From: Planctomycetales bacterium
GTDB taxonomy: Bacteria; Planctomycetota; Planctomycetia; Isosphaerales; Isosphaeraceae
DNA length: 64,000 nucleotides
NCBI GenBank assembly: GCA_027449865.1
Contig: DAIDKV010000190.1
Coordinates: 1-64,000, forward strand
Direction: 5' to 3'
Under the pieces are notes generated by a model, which was not told the origin of the DNA, made no database searches, and worked only from the letters and a program-made list of their open reading frames with translations. The position numbers and the translations under genes are program-made. Shown here piece after piece: positions 1 through 9,816 of this stretch. Positions within the stretch are counted from its first letter, which is position 1. The number at the start of each line of letters is the position of its first letter.

Positions 1-276
1 CGGGGGTTAGGGGGTGGTTCGCGCTCGGACCAGAGGAGCGATGGCACCCGACGACTCACTTATGAAGATCCCCCGATCTTGGACGCAGGGACTGCCCTAA
101 AGTCCAATTGCTTGCGTGGGTGCGAATAATCCGGGCTAGAGGGCCAACTCAGGAATTTTACGATCGACGTTCTGTTCGATCGGCCCCGGAACTTCCACAT
201 AGAATTATCCGGAAGCATTTCGTTCACAAAATAATACAACATAAGAGAAATTTTCATACGATTCTGCTGCATTCGC

Positions 277-1095
277 TTAGAAAGAAAAGAGCCCGCTCGC
301 CAGCTCTTCCTCCCAATCATCCATGAGCGGCCAGTCCACCGCACAGGTGCCGAAATCGGACATATGGGTATAACCCCTGAGACGCTCGATGGTAGCGTCG
401 AGAAGTCGGTTGTCCTTGCGGAAGATTGGTCCGTGGGAGGGAAGGAGGTATTCGACCTCGGTGTTGCGAATACGGGTGAGGCTTTCGATGTAATCCACGA
501 GGCTGGAGCCGTGGTGAGCGTCGATCACGCCGACACAGCCGTCGCGGAAGATGTTGTCGCCGGAGAACAGAAGGTTCTGCATCCGGAGGGCCAACTGGCC
601 GGCGGTGTGGCCGGGGGTGCTCCAGACGATTAACTCACGGTCGCCGACGGTGATCCGATCGCCCTCGTCGATGGTCCGGTCGACCTTGCATCGAGGCATG
701 GGGATATGGATTCCCTGGGCGTCGATCCGGGCATAGGTGAGGACCTCGTCTCCCTCCTCGATGGCGGGAACGGAGCGCGGGTGGGCGACGACCTCGCATT
801 TCAGGATTTCGCGGGCGCGGGCGAGGCCCTGGGTGTGGTCGACATCGGCGTGGGTGGCGATGATCATCTTGCAGGCCGAGAGGCTGAAGTCCATCTGCCG
901 GATGAGTTCGAGGACGTCGGTGAGTTCGTCGAGGAAGCCGACGTCGATGAGGGCAAACTCGGATCCGCCGTCAATGAGGTAGACATTCACGCCCATCCGG
1001 CGCCCGGACTGATAATTCATCTCCAGGACGCCTGGGAACACATAACGGCGCGGGATCATTCGGAAAGTCGCCCCCAGGAAGTCGAAAGAGGCCAT
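277..1095 (-). CDS. MBL-fold metallo-hydrolase
   Basis: 272-aa ORF with THADVDHTQG (HxHxDH-like), GHTAGQLAL and FSGDNIF motifs typical of metallo-beta-lactamase fold hydrolases. Confidence 0.88.
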   Translation of the reverse strand: MASFDFLGATFRMIPRRYVFPGVLEMNYQSGRRMGVNVYLIDGGSEFALIDVGFLDELTDVLELIRQMDFSLSACKMIIATHADVDHTQGLARAREILKCEVVAHPRSVPAIEEGDEVLTYARIDAQGIHIPMPRCKVDRTIDEGDRITVGDRELIVWSTPGHTAGQLALRMQNLLFSGDNIFRDGCVGVIDAHHGSSLVDYIESLTRIRNTEVEYLLPSHGPIFRKDNRLLDATIERLRGYTHMSDFGTCAVDWPLMDDWEEELASGLFSF

Positions 1096-1495
1096 GCTCA
1101 GGTCGTCGCTATTTTACGATCGGGCACGGTGGCGCTCAACCGAAGAACGGACGGGAACGGGCGGGGGGTTCGAGGCGTCCAAGAACGGGGCAAGAGGCGA
1201 GATCGGCACGACCGCGCCGCGGCCCGGCTCCGACGGCGTCCGGCGACTTGACAGGGCGAGCAGCGCGGGTTAGGTTGAATGGACACCGATTTGATGGAAG
1301 TACCGAGTTCTGCATGAGATCGGTCGATCGCCCCGGATTCCGTCGACCGAGCCGGTTCGATTGAATCGCGCCGCATGGTTCCCTTCCGTGCTGGTTGCGG
1401 CCACTTCGACGGCCGATCTGGCTGAGTTTGGGGTTGCCGCCGTTTCTCAACCTGAGATGTTCCCCCGCGTTCTGTTCCTGACGAGGTTCGCCGAT

Positions 1496-3097
1496 ATGGC
1501 TGACGTGCTTCACCGCAGTCGATGGGGATCGCGATGGCCGCGGGCCGTGGCGGCCATCGTCCCGGCCGGCTTCCTCCTGCTGATCTCCGCTCCGGAGGCG
1601 ACGGCTCAGCCGGCGTCACCGAAGGGGCAGGCCGCCCCGAAGAAAGACGCCGGGGACGACGCCCAGGCGAAGGATGCCGCGGCCGCGGCTCCCGACGTCG
1701 CTGCGCCCACGGAGACCCAGAACGACGACAAGTCGAAGCGGGTCGCGCCGATCGAGGTTTTCAAGGACCCGAACGCGGAGGCGGTCCTCGACATCAGCAA
1801 GCTCCGTCCGCTCACGCCGGCCCCGTTCAGCAACCAGGATTTGCTCCGGGTCAAGGAGATGGCGCAGAGCCCGAACAATCGGATCGATACGACGCTGATC
1901 GATCGCGTCGTCCGCGGCCTGGCGGCCCAGCTCACCGATCGAAGGAGTATCCAGTCGCTTCTGGAGGGTCCGACGACCACCGCTCTGCCGCAGCCGGGCA
2001 AGAAGGCCGCGGCGGCGAAGAAGCCTGAGGGCGACGGCGGCAAGACCATTCAGACGGCAACCAAGAACCTCCTCGAACCGATTTTCACGGCCCGAGCCGC
2101 CAAGAACGAGGTTTTCCTCCGGGATTACAGTCAGAGTCTCCAGCGCCACCTGCCGCAGTTACTGAAGAATCACCTGGTTCCTCGGGTGCAGGCCATGATC
2201 GTGCTGGGTGAGGCGGCCTCGCCCACGCTCGACGCTCTCAACCTGTTTCAGTCGGAGATCAGCAACCGGACCCAGGTTCTCTGGGTGAAGCTCTGGGCGC
2301 TTCAGGGAATTAGCAACATCAAGAAGAACGGGAAGGGGTTCGCGGCCAACGTCGAGAGCCAGGCGGCCCGGACGATCGCCGATTTTCTCGAATCCGAGCG
2401 GTCGCTTCCCTGGCTGGTCCAGTTGCGCGGGCTTGAGACGCTTGGGTATCTGCGTCAGTCGGGTCTGGCGGTGGAGGCGTCGAAGGCCCGGATGGCGAAC
2501 TCGGTGATGCTCTTCCTCGCCGCCGACCAGGCCCGAGGCGAGGTTCGGACGGAGGCCGCCCGGACTCTCGGACGGATGCAGGTCAACGCGGTTCCGAACT
2601 TCAACTTCACAATGGTGGCATACTTCGCCGGCAAGGTCGCGGTCGATCTTGCCTCGCAGATCAATGATCTGTACAGCGAAAAGCCGGCTCGCGCGGAAAA
2701 CCCGACCCGCGCGAAGTATTTTGTCGCGATGCTGATCGGACCACTCTACGAGGCGTTCACCGGGGTTGCGGGAGAGTCGAACTCGGGCCTGCTCCAGACA
2801 TCACGGTCGGATCCGAAGGCGACCAAGTATGTCCGGCAGGTCTTCGACCTGATCCGTCCGGTCGCGCAGGAGTCGGTCGAGTTGCTCAACTCGCCCTCGA
2901 AGAACTTTGGTTCGCAAAAGAAGTCGCTCTCGGCGGCGATCGACGCCCTGAAGGACTTCCTGGCGAAGAATCCGCCGGAGACCTGGATGCTGGTTCCGGG
3001 CGGTCGGGACTTCGGTCAGGGCGGAGCGGGGAACGCCGCCGCCCAAAGGGGCGTCGAGGCGGCCCCAGCGATGGCGGGCCTCGGCCGTGGACGTTAA
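1496..3097 (+). CDS. Hypothetical secreted protein with HEAT-like helical repeats
   Basis: ORF 1361..3097; internal ATG at 1496 gives a signal peptide (MADVLHRSRWGSRWPRAVAAIVPAGFLLLISAPEATAQ); helical repeat-like body. Confidence 0.75.
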   Translation: MADVLHRSRWGSRWPRAVAAIVPAGFLLLISAPEATAQPASPKGQAAPKKDAGDDAQAKDAAAAAPDVAAPTETQNDDKSKRVAPIEVFKDPNAEAVLDISKLRPLTPAPFSNQDLLRVKEMAQSPNNRIDTTLIDRVVRGLAAQLTDRRSIQSLLEGPTTTALPQPGKKAAAAKKPEGDGGKTIQTATKNLLEPIFTARAAKNEVFLRDYSQSLQRHLPQLLKNHLVPRVQAMIVLGEAASPTLDALNLFQSEISNRTQVLWVKLWALQGISNIKKNGKGFAANVESQAARTIADFLESERSLPWLVQLRGLETLGYLRQSGLAVEASKARMANSVMLFLAADQARGEVRTEAARTLGRMQVNAVPNFNFTMVAYFAGKVAVDLASQINDLYSEKPARAENPTRAKYFVAMLIGPLYEAFTGVAGESNSGLLQTSRSDPKATKYVRQVFDLIRPVAQESVELLNSPSKNFGSQKKSLSAAIDALKDFLAKNPPETWMLVPGGRDFGQGGAGNAAAQRGVEAAPAMAGLGRGR

Positions 3098-3755
3098 CAA
3101 ACCCCCGGCCGGCGCCCATCGAGGCCGGCCTGGGGTCGTCATCGCGGTTCCCGAGATTCGCGACTATCACGAGATCAACAAGGAGATCGTCCGCCATCTC
3201 GATGAGGGGCGGCGGACGATCCGACTCTCAAGCGTGCGCGGCCAGCGTCTGCTGGCCGCCGGTTTGCGTGGAGATTGGTCGGCCACGATCGAGTTGGAAG
3301 GGGACGCGGGCCCCGAACTGGCCGCCGGGCTCGATGCGCCCGGGCTGATCGTGATCGGTCTCGGGTCGGCGGCCGACGGCGCTGCGAGTGGTCTTCGGGC
3401 CGGGACAGTCGTCCTCCTCGGCAGTGCGGGGCCCGCGCTCGGCTATGCGATGCGAGGCGGGCGGGTCGTGGCGGCCGGATCGATCGGGCCGCGAGCCGGC
3501 CTCGGGCAGTCGGGCGGGGAAATCGTCGTGCTCGGCGAGGCCGGTCCACTTGCGGCCGAACGGCAGTCGGGCGGTCGGTTCGTCGTCGGGAGAGGGCGGC
3601 TCGGCCCGCATCCGGGCCTCGGCCAGCGCGGGGGAGAACTGGTATCGATGGCGCCGGAAGACCTCTACCGGCTGGAGGTTCTGGAACCGGTCCGCGAATG
3701 GATTGGGCCGGGGCTTCCTGACATCGACGGCCGGGCCGGGGAGGCGCGGGCGTGA
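3087..3755 (+). CDS. GXGXG-motif beta-helix protein (glutamate synthase C-terminal / FwdC-like)
   Basis: 222-aa ORF with repeated G-rich turns (LRGDWSATIELEGDAGPELAAGL, RAGTVVLLGSAGPALGYAMRGGRVVAAGSIGP); overlaps both neighbours by a few nt. Confidence 0.65.
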   Translation: MDVNKPPAGAHRGRPGVVIAVPEIRDYHEINKEIVRHLDEGRRTIRLSSVRGQRLLAAGLRGDWSATIELEGDAGPELAAGLDAPGLIVIGLGSAADGAASGLRAGTVVLLGSAGPALGYAMRGGRVVAAGSIGPRAGLGQSGGEIVVLGEAGPLAAERQSGGRFVVGRGRLGPHPGLGQRGGELVSMAPEDLYRLEVLEPVREWIGPGLPDIDGRAGEARA

Positions 3756-4204
3756 AGCCTTCAAGACGAATCACCGGCCTGATCCTGCTTCTTGGGCCCC
3801 TGCCCCTCTGCGGATGCACCGAGGAACTGGGGCCGGTGGCGATGCCGGTGACGACCGTTCAGGGCGTGGTCACCGAGGGTATCCTGCCGGTCTCGGGTGG
3901 GTGGATCGAGTTCACGCCGGTTGAGGGGACGATCGGCCGGCTTCGGTCGGCCCGGCTCGGCAACGACGGCCGGTTTGTCGCCGAGGGCGTGGCGGTCGGA
4001 ATCAACCAGGTCCGGCTGGTGAACGCGCGGGTCGATGGCCGGCCCTATCGCGGCGTTTTTAGCATGAGCTATTCCACGATCCGCCGGGAGGCCAGGCCAG
4101 ACGACCCGAACCCGATCGCGGTCGACCTCGTGATCGAGCAGGCGAAGTTTCAGAAGCGATTCGAGCGGCTCCAGGCCGGGCCGAACCGGGGAGCGAAGCC
4201 ATGA
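3752..4204 (+). CDS. Small lipoprotein, carboxypeptidase-regulatory-like
   Basis: GTG start overlapping upstream stop (GTGA); lipobox-like LPLCGC after hydrophobic N-terminus; VTEGILPVSGGWIEFTP resembles the planctomycete small-lipoprotein pattern. Confidence 0.72.
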   Translation: MKPSRRITGLILLLGPLPLCGCTEELGPVAMPVTTVQGVVTEGILPVSGGWIEFTPVEGTIGRLRSARLGNDGRFVAEGVAVGINQVRLVNARVDGRPYRGVFSMSYSTIRREARPDDPNPIAVDLVIEQAKFQKRFERLQAGPNRGAKP

Positions 4205-5262
4205 GCGCCGGTCCGACGACGGACCCAGTCGAACCGATCGTCAGGGAAGCGCCCGGCGGGGCCCAGATCCGGGCGATCTATCGAGACAGCGCCGGCAACA
4301 TGCATCTCGACTGGCCAGCCGATCGGATCGAGGAGGCCGTTCAGAGTGGAGGCGGGACGCTCTGGGTCGACTTCATGGCAGCCAAGGAGGCCGGGACACG
4401 CGAGGTCGAGACCTGGCTGCATCGCGTTTTCCCGTTCCACCCTCTCGCCGTTGAGGACGCGCTCCGCGAGACCAATCTTCCCAAGGTCGACGACTGGAGC
4501 GGCTATCTCTACGTGGTCTTCCGTGTCCCGCGGATGGAACCGGGCTCCGACGTCCTGGAGATGCATGAGCTGGACATCTTCCTCGGCCGGAACTACCTCG
4601 TCACGTTCCACGTGATGCCGATGGAGATTCTCGACGCTGAACGAGGCGCGATTGCGCGAGACCCGCGCGACCGCCTTCGCCACGGACCCGATCACCTGCT
4701 CTTCCGCGTTCTCGAGCGGGCCGTGGACGAGGCACTCACGGCGATCGAGGAGATGGACGAACGGGTCGATGACCTCCAGGACGCGGTCATCGAGGACGCG
4801 GGTCCGGCCCTTTTGCGCTCGATCTTCCGGATCAAGCGGTCGGCCATCCAGCTTCACAAGACTCTCGCGCCGCAGCGGGAAGTTCTCAACCGCCTGGCTC
4901 GCGACCCCTACGACCCGATCCGCGAGGAACATCGCGTTTACTTCCGCGACCTCTACGATCATGTCGTTCGGATTCACGACATCTCCGAAAGCCTCCGCGA
5001 CCTGATCGCCGGGACCCTCGAAACCTATTTATCGGTGATCTCGAACCGGACGAACGACATCATGAAGACCCTGACGATGGTCACGGTCATGTTTTTGCCG
5101 ATGTCGTTCCTGGCGGGTTTTTTCGGGATGAACTTCTTCGGGGAGCGACTGGCGCTCGACCTCCCGATGCCCCGGGGCTTGCTCTTTGTCGCAACCTGCG
5201 GGATCATGGCGATATCGCCATGTTTCATGTGGGTTTACGCGAAGCGGCGGCGATGGTTCTGA
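4201..5262 (+). CDS. corA: CorA family magnesium/divalent cation transporter
   Basis: 353 aa; C-terminal two-TM region with FFGMNFFG (GMN motif); ATGA overlap with upstream gene. Confidence 0.9.
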   Translation: MSAGPTTDPVEPIVREAPGGAQIRAIYRDSAGNMHLDWPADRIEEAVQSGGGTLWVDFMAAKEAGTREVETWLHRVFPFHPLAVEDALRETNLPKVDDWSGYLYVVFRVPRMEPGSDVLEMHELDIFLGRNYLVTFHVMPMEILDAERGAIARDPRDRLRHGPDHLLFRVLERAVDEALTAIEEMDERVDDLQDAVIEDAGPALLRSIFRIKRSAIQLHKTLAPQREVLNRLARDPYDPIREEHRVYFRDLYDHVVRIHDISESLRDLIAGTLETYLSVISNRTNDIMKTLTMVTVMFLPMSFLAGFFGMNFFGERLALDLPMPRGLLFVATCGIMAISPCFMWVYAKRRRWF

Positions 5263-5283
5263 GCGAGGCGAGGCAAGGCCACG

Positions 5284-7071
5284 ATGAACGCAAGATGGCG
5301 GCTGCGCCCGCATGATCCGGTACGCGTGCAGGAGCTGAGTCGGCGATCGGGGCTGGCCCCGCTGATTGCTCAGATTCTTCTCAACCGAGGGATCGACGAC
5401 CCGGACCGAGCACAGGCGTTCCTTGACGCGAAGATGGGCGGACTGCACGACCCGGCCAACCTTCCCGGCGCCACCGAGGCCGCCGCCCGGATCGTGGAGT
5501 CCGTCCGGGCCGGACGCAAGATCCTGGTCTACGGCGATTACGACGTCGACGGCGTCTGCGGAACGAGCATCCTCTGGTCGTGCCTGAAGCTGGCCGGCGC
5601 GAAGGACCCGGGCTACTACATCCCGCATCGGGTTGAGGAAGGATACGGCGTCAACATCGAGGCGTTGCGGCGGCTCGCTTCCGAGAATCCCTCGGCGCTG
5701 ATCGTGACCGTCGATTGCGGGATCTCGGCGATCGCCGAGGCGAGCCTGGCGCGTGAGCTGGGCGTCGAGCTGATCGTCACCGATCACCACACGATCGGCG
5801 GCGAGCTTCCCGGGGCGTCGGTCGTTGTCCACCCGAGGCGGCCGGGCGGATCCTATCCGTGCGGCGATCTCTGCGGCGCGGGGGTCGCGTTCAAGGTCGC
5901 CTGGGAAGTCTGCAAGAGCTTCGGCGACGGCAAGCGCGCCAGCCCCCACCTCCGCGAGTTCCTGATCCGGTCGCTCGGTCTGGTCGCGCTGGCGACCATC
6001 GCCGACGTTGTCCCACTCGCCGATGAGAACCGGATCATGGTCCGGCACGGTCTGGCCGGGATCGCCGCGAAGCCGACCATTGGCCTGGAGGCGCTTATCG
6101 AGGTGGCTGGTCATCGGTCTCGCAAGAAGCTGAACAGCGGGACGGTCGCCTTCCAGCTCGCACCTCGGATCAACGCCGCCGGTCGGCTGGAGCGGGCGAT
6201 GATGGCGGTCGAGATGCTGACGACCGACGACCCGCTCCGCGCCCGGCAGCTTGCCGCCGAGCTCGACCGCTGCAACCAGCGCCGGCAGGAGCTGGAACGG
6301 AAGACCATTGAGGAGGCCCGCGCGATGATCGAAGCCGAGGGCGGCCTCGGCGATCGTCGGTCGATCGTGGTGGCCGGCGCGGGATGGCATCCGGGCGTCA
6401 TCGGGATCGTCGCCGGCCGGCTGGCCGAATCCTACCACCGGCCGACCATCGTGCTGGCCAAGGGCGAGGAACTCGCACAGGGCTCGGCGCGATCGATCGT
6501 CGGCTTTGACCTTTACGAGGCGATCCGAGATTGCTCGACCCCGCTGAAGGCTTTCGGCGGCCACGCCGCCGCGGCCGGACTGAAAGTCTTGCCCGAGAAG
6601 ATCGACGAATTTGCCCGGCTTTTCGAGGAGCGCTGTCGAGGAGCCCTCACGCCCGAGCATCTCGAAAGAGTCATCACGGTCGACGCCGAGGTTCCTCTGG
6701 CCGCCCTTACGATCCGGACGGTCGAGGACCTGGACCGGCTCGAACCCTTCGGGATCGGTAACCCGAAACCGGTCCTCGCGGCGAGCCAGCTCGAAGTGGT
6801 CGGCGACCCCAAGCTCATGGGCGAGCAGAAGAACCACCTCTCGATCCGGGTCCGCCAGGGTGAGGCCATCCTCCGCGCGGTCGGCTGGAACATGGCCGAG
6901 CGCGGCAAGGCGCTCCATGCCGGTTGCCGTTGCGCTCTGGTCTTTCAGCCGAGCATCAACGAATGGAACGACCGCCGCGAGGTCCAGCTCGAAATCAAGG
7001 ACTTCTCCATCGACGGCGCCGCCCCACTCCGCGAGCGTCGGGCAGCCCCGGCCGCGATACCGACTGCCTGA
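5284..7071 (+). CDS. recJ: Single-stranded-DNA-specific exonuclease RecJ
   Basis: 595 aa; DHH motifs VYGDYDVDGVCGTSIL and VTDHHTIGGELP, RINAAGRL, FGGHAAAAG. Confidence 0.95.
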   Translation: MNARWRLRPHDPVRVQELSRRSGLAPLIAQILLNRGIDDPDRAQAFLDAKMGGLHDPANLPGATEAAARIVESVRAGRKILVYGDYDVDGVCGTSILWSCLKLAGAKDPGYYIPHRVEEGYGVNIEALRRLASENPSALIVTVDCGISAIAEASLARELGVELIVTDHHTIGGELPGASVVVHPRRPGGSYPCGDLCGAGVAFKVAWEVCKSFGDGKRASPHLREFLIRSLGLVALATIADVVPLADENRIMVRHGLAGIAAKPTIGLEALIEVAGHRSRKKLNSGTVAFQLAPRINAAGRLERAMMAVEMLTTDDPLRARQLAAELDRCNQRRQELERKTIEEARAMIEAEGGLGDRRSIVVAGAGWHPGVIGIVAGRLAESYHRPTIVLAKGEELAQGSARSIVGFDLYEAIRDCSTPLKAFGGHAAAAGLKVLPEKIDEFARLFEERCRGALTPEHLERVITVDAEVPLAALTIRTVEDLDRLEPFGIGNPKPVLAASQLEVVGDPKLMGEQKNHLSIRVRQGEAILRAVGWNMAERGKALHAGCRCALVFQPSINEWNDRREVQLEIKDFSIDGAAPLRERRAAPAAIPTA

Positions 7072-7141
7072 GTCGGGGTTCACTCCGATGGGGGGATCTC
7101 GCCCAATGACCCGACATCGGGCCCAGAAGCGGAGGTAGATC

Positions 7142-7654
7142 ATGTCTCGTTTCAAGCGGGGATTGATCGGCTGCGTGGTCGCGACCGCGATGGTCGGCGG
7201 CGCCCTGGGTCAGGCGGCCAAGAAGAAGGCCGAGGCGGCTCGCGACCTTTTCCTGGATCTCGACGTGAACAAGGACGGCGCCATCGACCGCGACGAGGTC
7301 CCGGCGAGCGGCCGGGCTGGGTTTGACCGGCTGCTCAAGCGCGGCGACGACAACCACGACGGCAAGCTTCAGGCCGCGGAATACCGGGCGATCCTGATCG
7401 AGCTACGCACGGTCGCCGAGGAGGCGAAGAAGCAGCGGTCGGACCGGTTCCGAAAACTGGACAGCAATTCCGACGGAAAGCTCTCTCGCGAGGAGTTCAA
7501 CGGGCCGAAGGCTCGTTTCGACGCGATGGATCGCAACGGTGACGGCCAACTTTCGAGCGAGGAGTTCCAGACCCCGAACCTGAGAAAGGCAGCCGGGAAC
7601 AAGAAGGCCGCACCCACCCCCGACGCCTCGAAAAAGGTCAAGAAGGCCGATTGA
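7142..7654 (+). CDS. EF-hand domain protein
   Basis: 170 aa; signal-like N-terminus and EF-hand loops DLDVNKDGAIDRDE, GDDNHDGKLQAAE, DSNSDGKLSREE, DRNGDGQLSSEE. Confidence 0.88.
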   Translation: MSRFKRGLIGCVVATAMVGGALGQAAKKKAEAARDLFLDLDVNKDGAIDRDEVPASGRAGFDRLLKRGDDNHDGKLQAAEYRAILIELRTVAEEAKKQRSDRFRKLDSNSDGKLSREEFNGPKARFDAMDRNGDGQLSSEEFQTPNLRKAAGNKKAAPTPDASKKVKKAD

Positions 7655-8627
7655 GGACGACGCGCGCCCAGCCGGCCGCGCCCACGAAGCCGGCGTCCTC
7701 GCCAAGCTGGGCGTAGGCGAGCCGGATCTTCTGCGCGGGGATCGGGAAGGCCATCCCGCGGACATTTCTCCGGATCTCGTCGAGGAATGGCTGACCGGCG
7801 TTGATCATCCCGCCTCCGAAGAGGATCAGATCGGGATCGATCGTGTGCATCAGCGAGACAGCACCGACGGCCAGGTAATAGGCCGTCTCCTTCATCAGGC
7901 GAGCGCCCAGACCATCACCGGAGTCGGCCGCCTCGTTGATGGCCCGGCTGGTCACTTTCTCGCGTGGAAGCTGGCGGAGCGAGCTGGGTTCGTCGGTCTG
8001 ATCGAGGGCCTCGAGCGCTCGCTTCACCAGCGAGGTCGCCGAGGCGTAGGCTTCGAGGTGGCCGGAGTGGCCGCAGGAGCACATTCGGCCGCCGCTCATT
8101 TCGATGATCATGTGGCCGCACTCAGCACCGTGGCTGTGCCGGCCCTCGTGGATCAGTCCCTCGATGACGATCCCGCTGCCGATCCCGGTCCCGAGGGTGA
8201 ACATGACCAGGCTGTGCGAGCCGCGGCCGGCGCCGGCCCAGAATTCGCCGTAGGCGGCGGCGTTTCCGTCGTTCTGAAGGACGACCGGCTTGTTGAGCTT
8301 CTCGGCGAGGAGGTCGCGGATCGGCAGGTTCTCCCAGCCGTGGAGGTTAGGGGGTTCGAGGAGCATTCCAGCGGGGATGTCCATCGTTCCGGGGGAGCCC
8401 AGCCCAACGCCGACGATCTGATCCCAGGAGATTCCGCTGGCCTCGACGGCCTTGCGGCCCGCCTCGGCGAGATGTTCGATTCCGGCGCGGCCGCCGTCGT
8501 TCGCATGGGTCGGCACGCTGATCGCTGACCGGGGGGCGCCAGAGTCGTCCACGACTCCACTCTTGATGTTGGTGCCGCCGAGGTCGATCCCGAGGTAATA
8601 CGGACTCGGGCCGGTATCGCCGCTCAT
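7638..8627 (-). CDS. ROK family sugar kinase / glucokinase
   Basis: 329 aa; GIDLGGTNIKSGVV, TLGTGIGSGIV, ROK Cys motif MCSCGHSGHLEAYAS. Confidence 0.93.
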   Translation of the reverse strand: MSGDTGPSPYYLGIDLGGTNIKSGVVDDSGAPRSAISVPTHANDGGRAGIEHLAEAGRKAVEASGISWDQIVGVGLGSPGTMDIPAGMLLEPPNLHGWENLPIRDLLAEKLNKPVVLQNDGNAAAYGEFWAGAGRGSHSLVMFTLGTGIGSGIVIEGLIHEGRHSHGAECGHMIIEMSGGRMCSCGHSGHLEAYASATSLVKRALEALDQTDEPSSLRQLPREKVTSRAINEAADSGDGLGARLMKETAYYLAVGAVSLMHTIDPDLILFGGGMINAGQPFLDEIRRNVRGMAFPIPAQKIRLAYAQLGEDAGFVGAAGWARVVLNRPS

Positions 8628-8964
8628 CGGTTCACCTTTCCGGGACAGTCGCCCGGGCGTCGAGGGATCGGGCTAAGCCGGCGCGGTGATCCCACGCCGA
8701 ATCGTCGGTCATGTCGGGTCGCGACGGGGCGGCAAGACGACCGGCATTGGCTCGAATCCGGGGAGAAACCTGTCGCCCTCATCGGCCCGGACCGTGACGC
8801 AGTCGCGTCTCGAGATCGACCTGCATCGACCCATTTCGGTCCGGATTCGTGGTATAAACCAGGCCATCGCAGGCCGTCAAGGCGGGGATTTCCTTCGAGG
8901 CTCCACGGAGAGCCCGGGACGCGGTCGAAGTCCCGGTCCTCCGCGAGCCTGTCGGAAGACCTCC

Positions 8965-9675
8965 TCAGAACTTCGAGCGGTCGCTCCGAGCGATCGGCCG
9001 GACGCTGACTTCCTTGAAAAAGACGGCCTGATTGCCGGTTACGTCGCCATGGTTCTGAAGGCCGATGTAGCCCGAGGTCGGGCGGGGTCCACGTTCCGGC
9101 TCGTATTCCTTGGTCCGTTCGGGGATCTTCGCCGTTTCGGGGTTGAACTTGTTCACCTGGGCCCCGTTGAGATTCACCAAAATTTCTTGACCACGGAGGA
9201 CAATCTCCATCGTGTTCCACTCGCCCGTCGGCTTCGCGGGCCGGCCGGTGCTCTTCGACATGGAATAGATGGCGCCGGTCCCGTGAAACTCGTCGCTGGT
9301 GTCGCTGATCTGGATCTCGAAGCCATGATGCACGGCGTACCAGGGATCCTTCGGCTTCTCGGCGATCCGGACGTAGACCCCCGAGTTCGCATCCTGGCCG
9401 CCCGTCTTGTAGACGACTCGAATCACGCAGTCGCCCAGCTTTTCCTTCGTGTACCAGAGCAGCCCCATGCCGCCCTCGGTCCGAATCATCCCGTCTTCCA
9501 GGACCATCTTTCCTGGTCCGACATGCTCCCAGCCGTCGAGGCTCTTGCCGTCAAAAATCGTCCGCCAGTGAGTGGGCTCGATGGTCTCCTTCTTGCTGTC
9601 CTGGCCGGAGGCAACTCCATCCAGTAAGGTGACAGCCAGGGCGAAGGCAGACAGGGCCAGCAGGTTGTTTCGCAT
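8965..9675 (-). CDS. DUF1080 (3-keto-disaccharide hydrolase-like) domain protein
   Basis: 236 aa; signal peptide, WRTIFDGKSLDGWEHVG and GEWNTMEIVLRG typical of DUF1080. Confidence 0.9.
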   Translation of the reverse strand: MRNNLLALSAFALAVTLLDGVASGQDSKKETIEPTHWRTIFDGKSLDGWEHVGPGKMVLEDGMIRTEGGMGLLWYTKEKLGDCVIRVVYKTGGQDANSGVYVRIAEKPKDPWYAVHHGFEIQISDTSDEFHGTGAIYSMSKSTGRPAKPTGEWNTMEIVLRGQEILVNLNGAQVNKFNPETAKIPERTKEYEPERGPRPTSGYIGLQNHGDVTGNQAVFFKEVSVRPIARSDRSKF

Positions 9676-9816
9676 CAGGATACTCCCAGTGAATTCACGG
9701 GTCGTAAAGCGACCTCGATCTCAAACGTAGCCGCCTACGGGGTTGAAAACAACGGTCCCGCCCGCCACGCTGAGAGAAGATGGCGCAGACGAACAATCCG
9801 CCGAGAGGATTCCACG

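Noticed and set aside
5029-7155. 708-aa minus-strand ORF over recJ
   Set aside because: Antisense mirror ORF of a clearly recognised RecJ; no motifs of its own.
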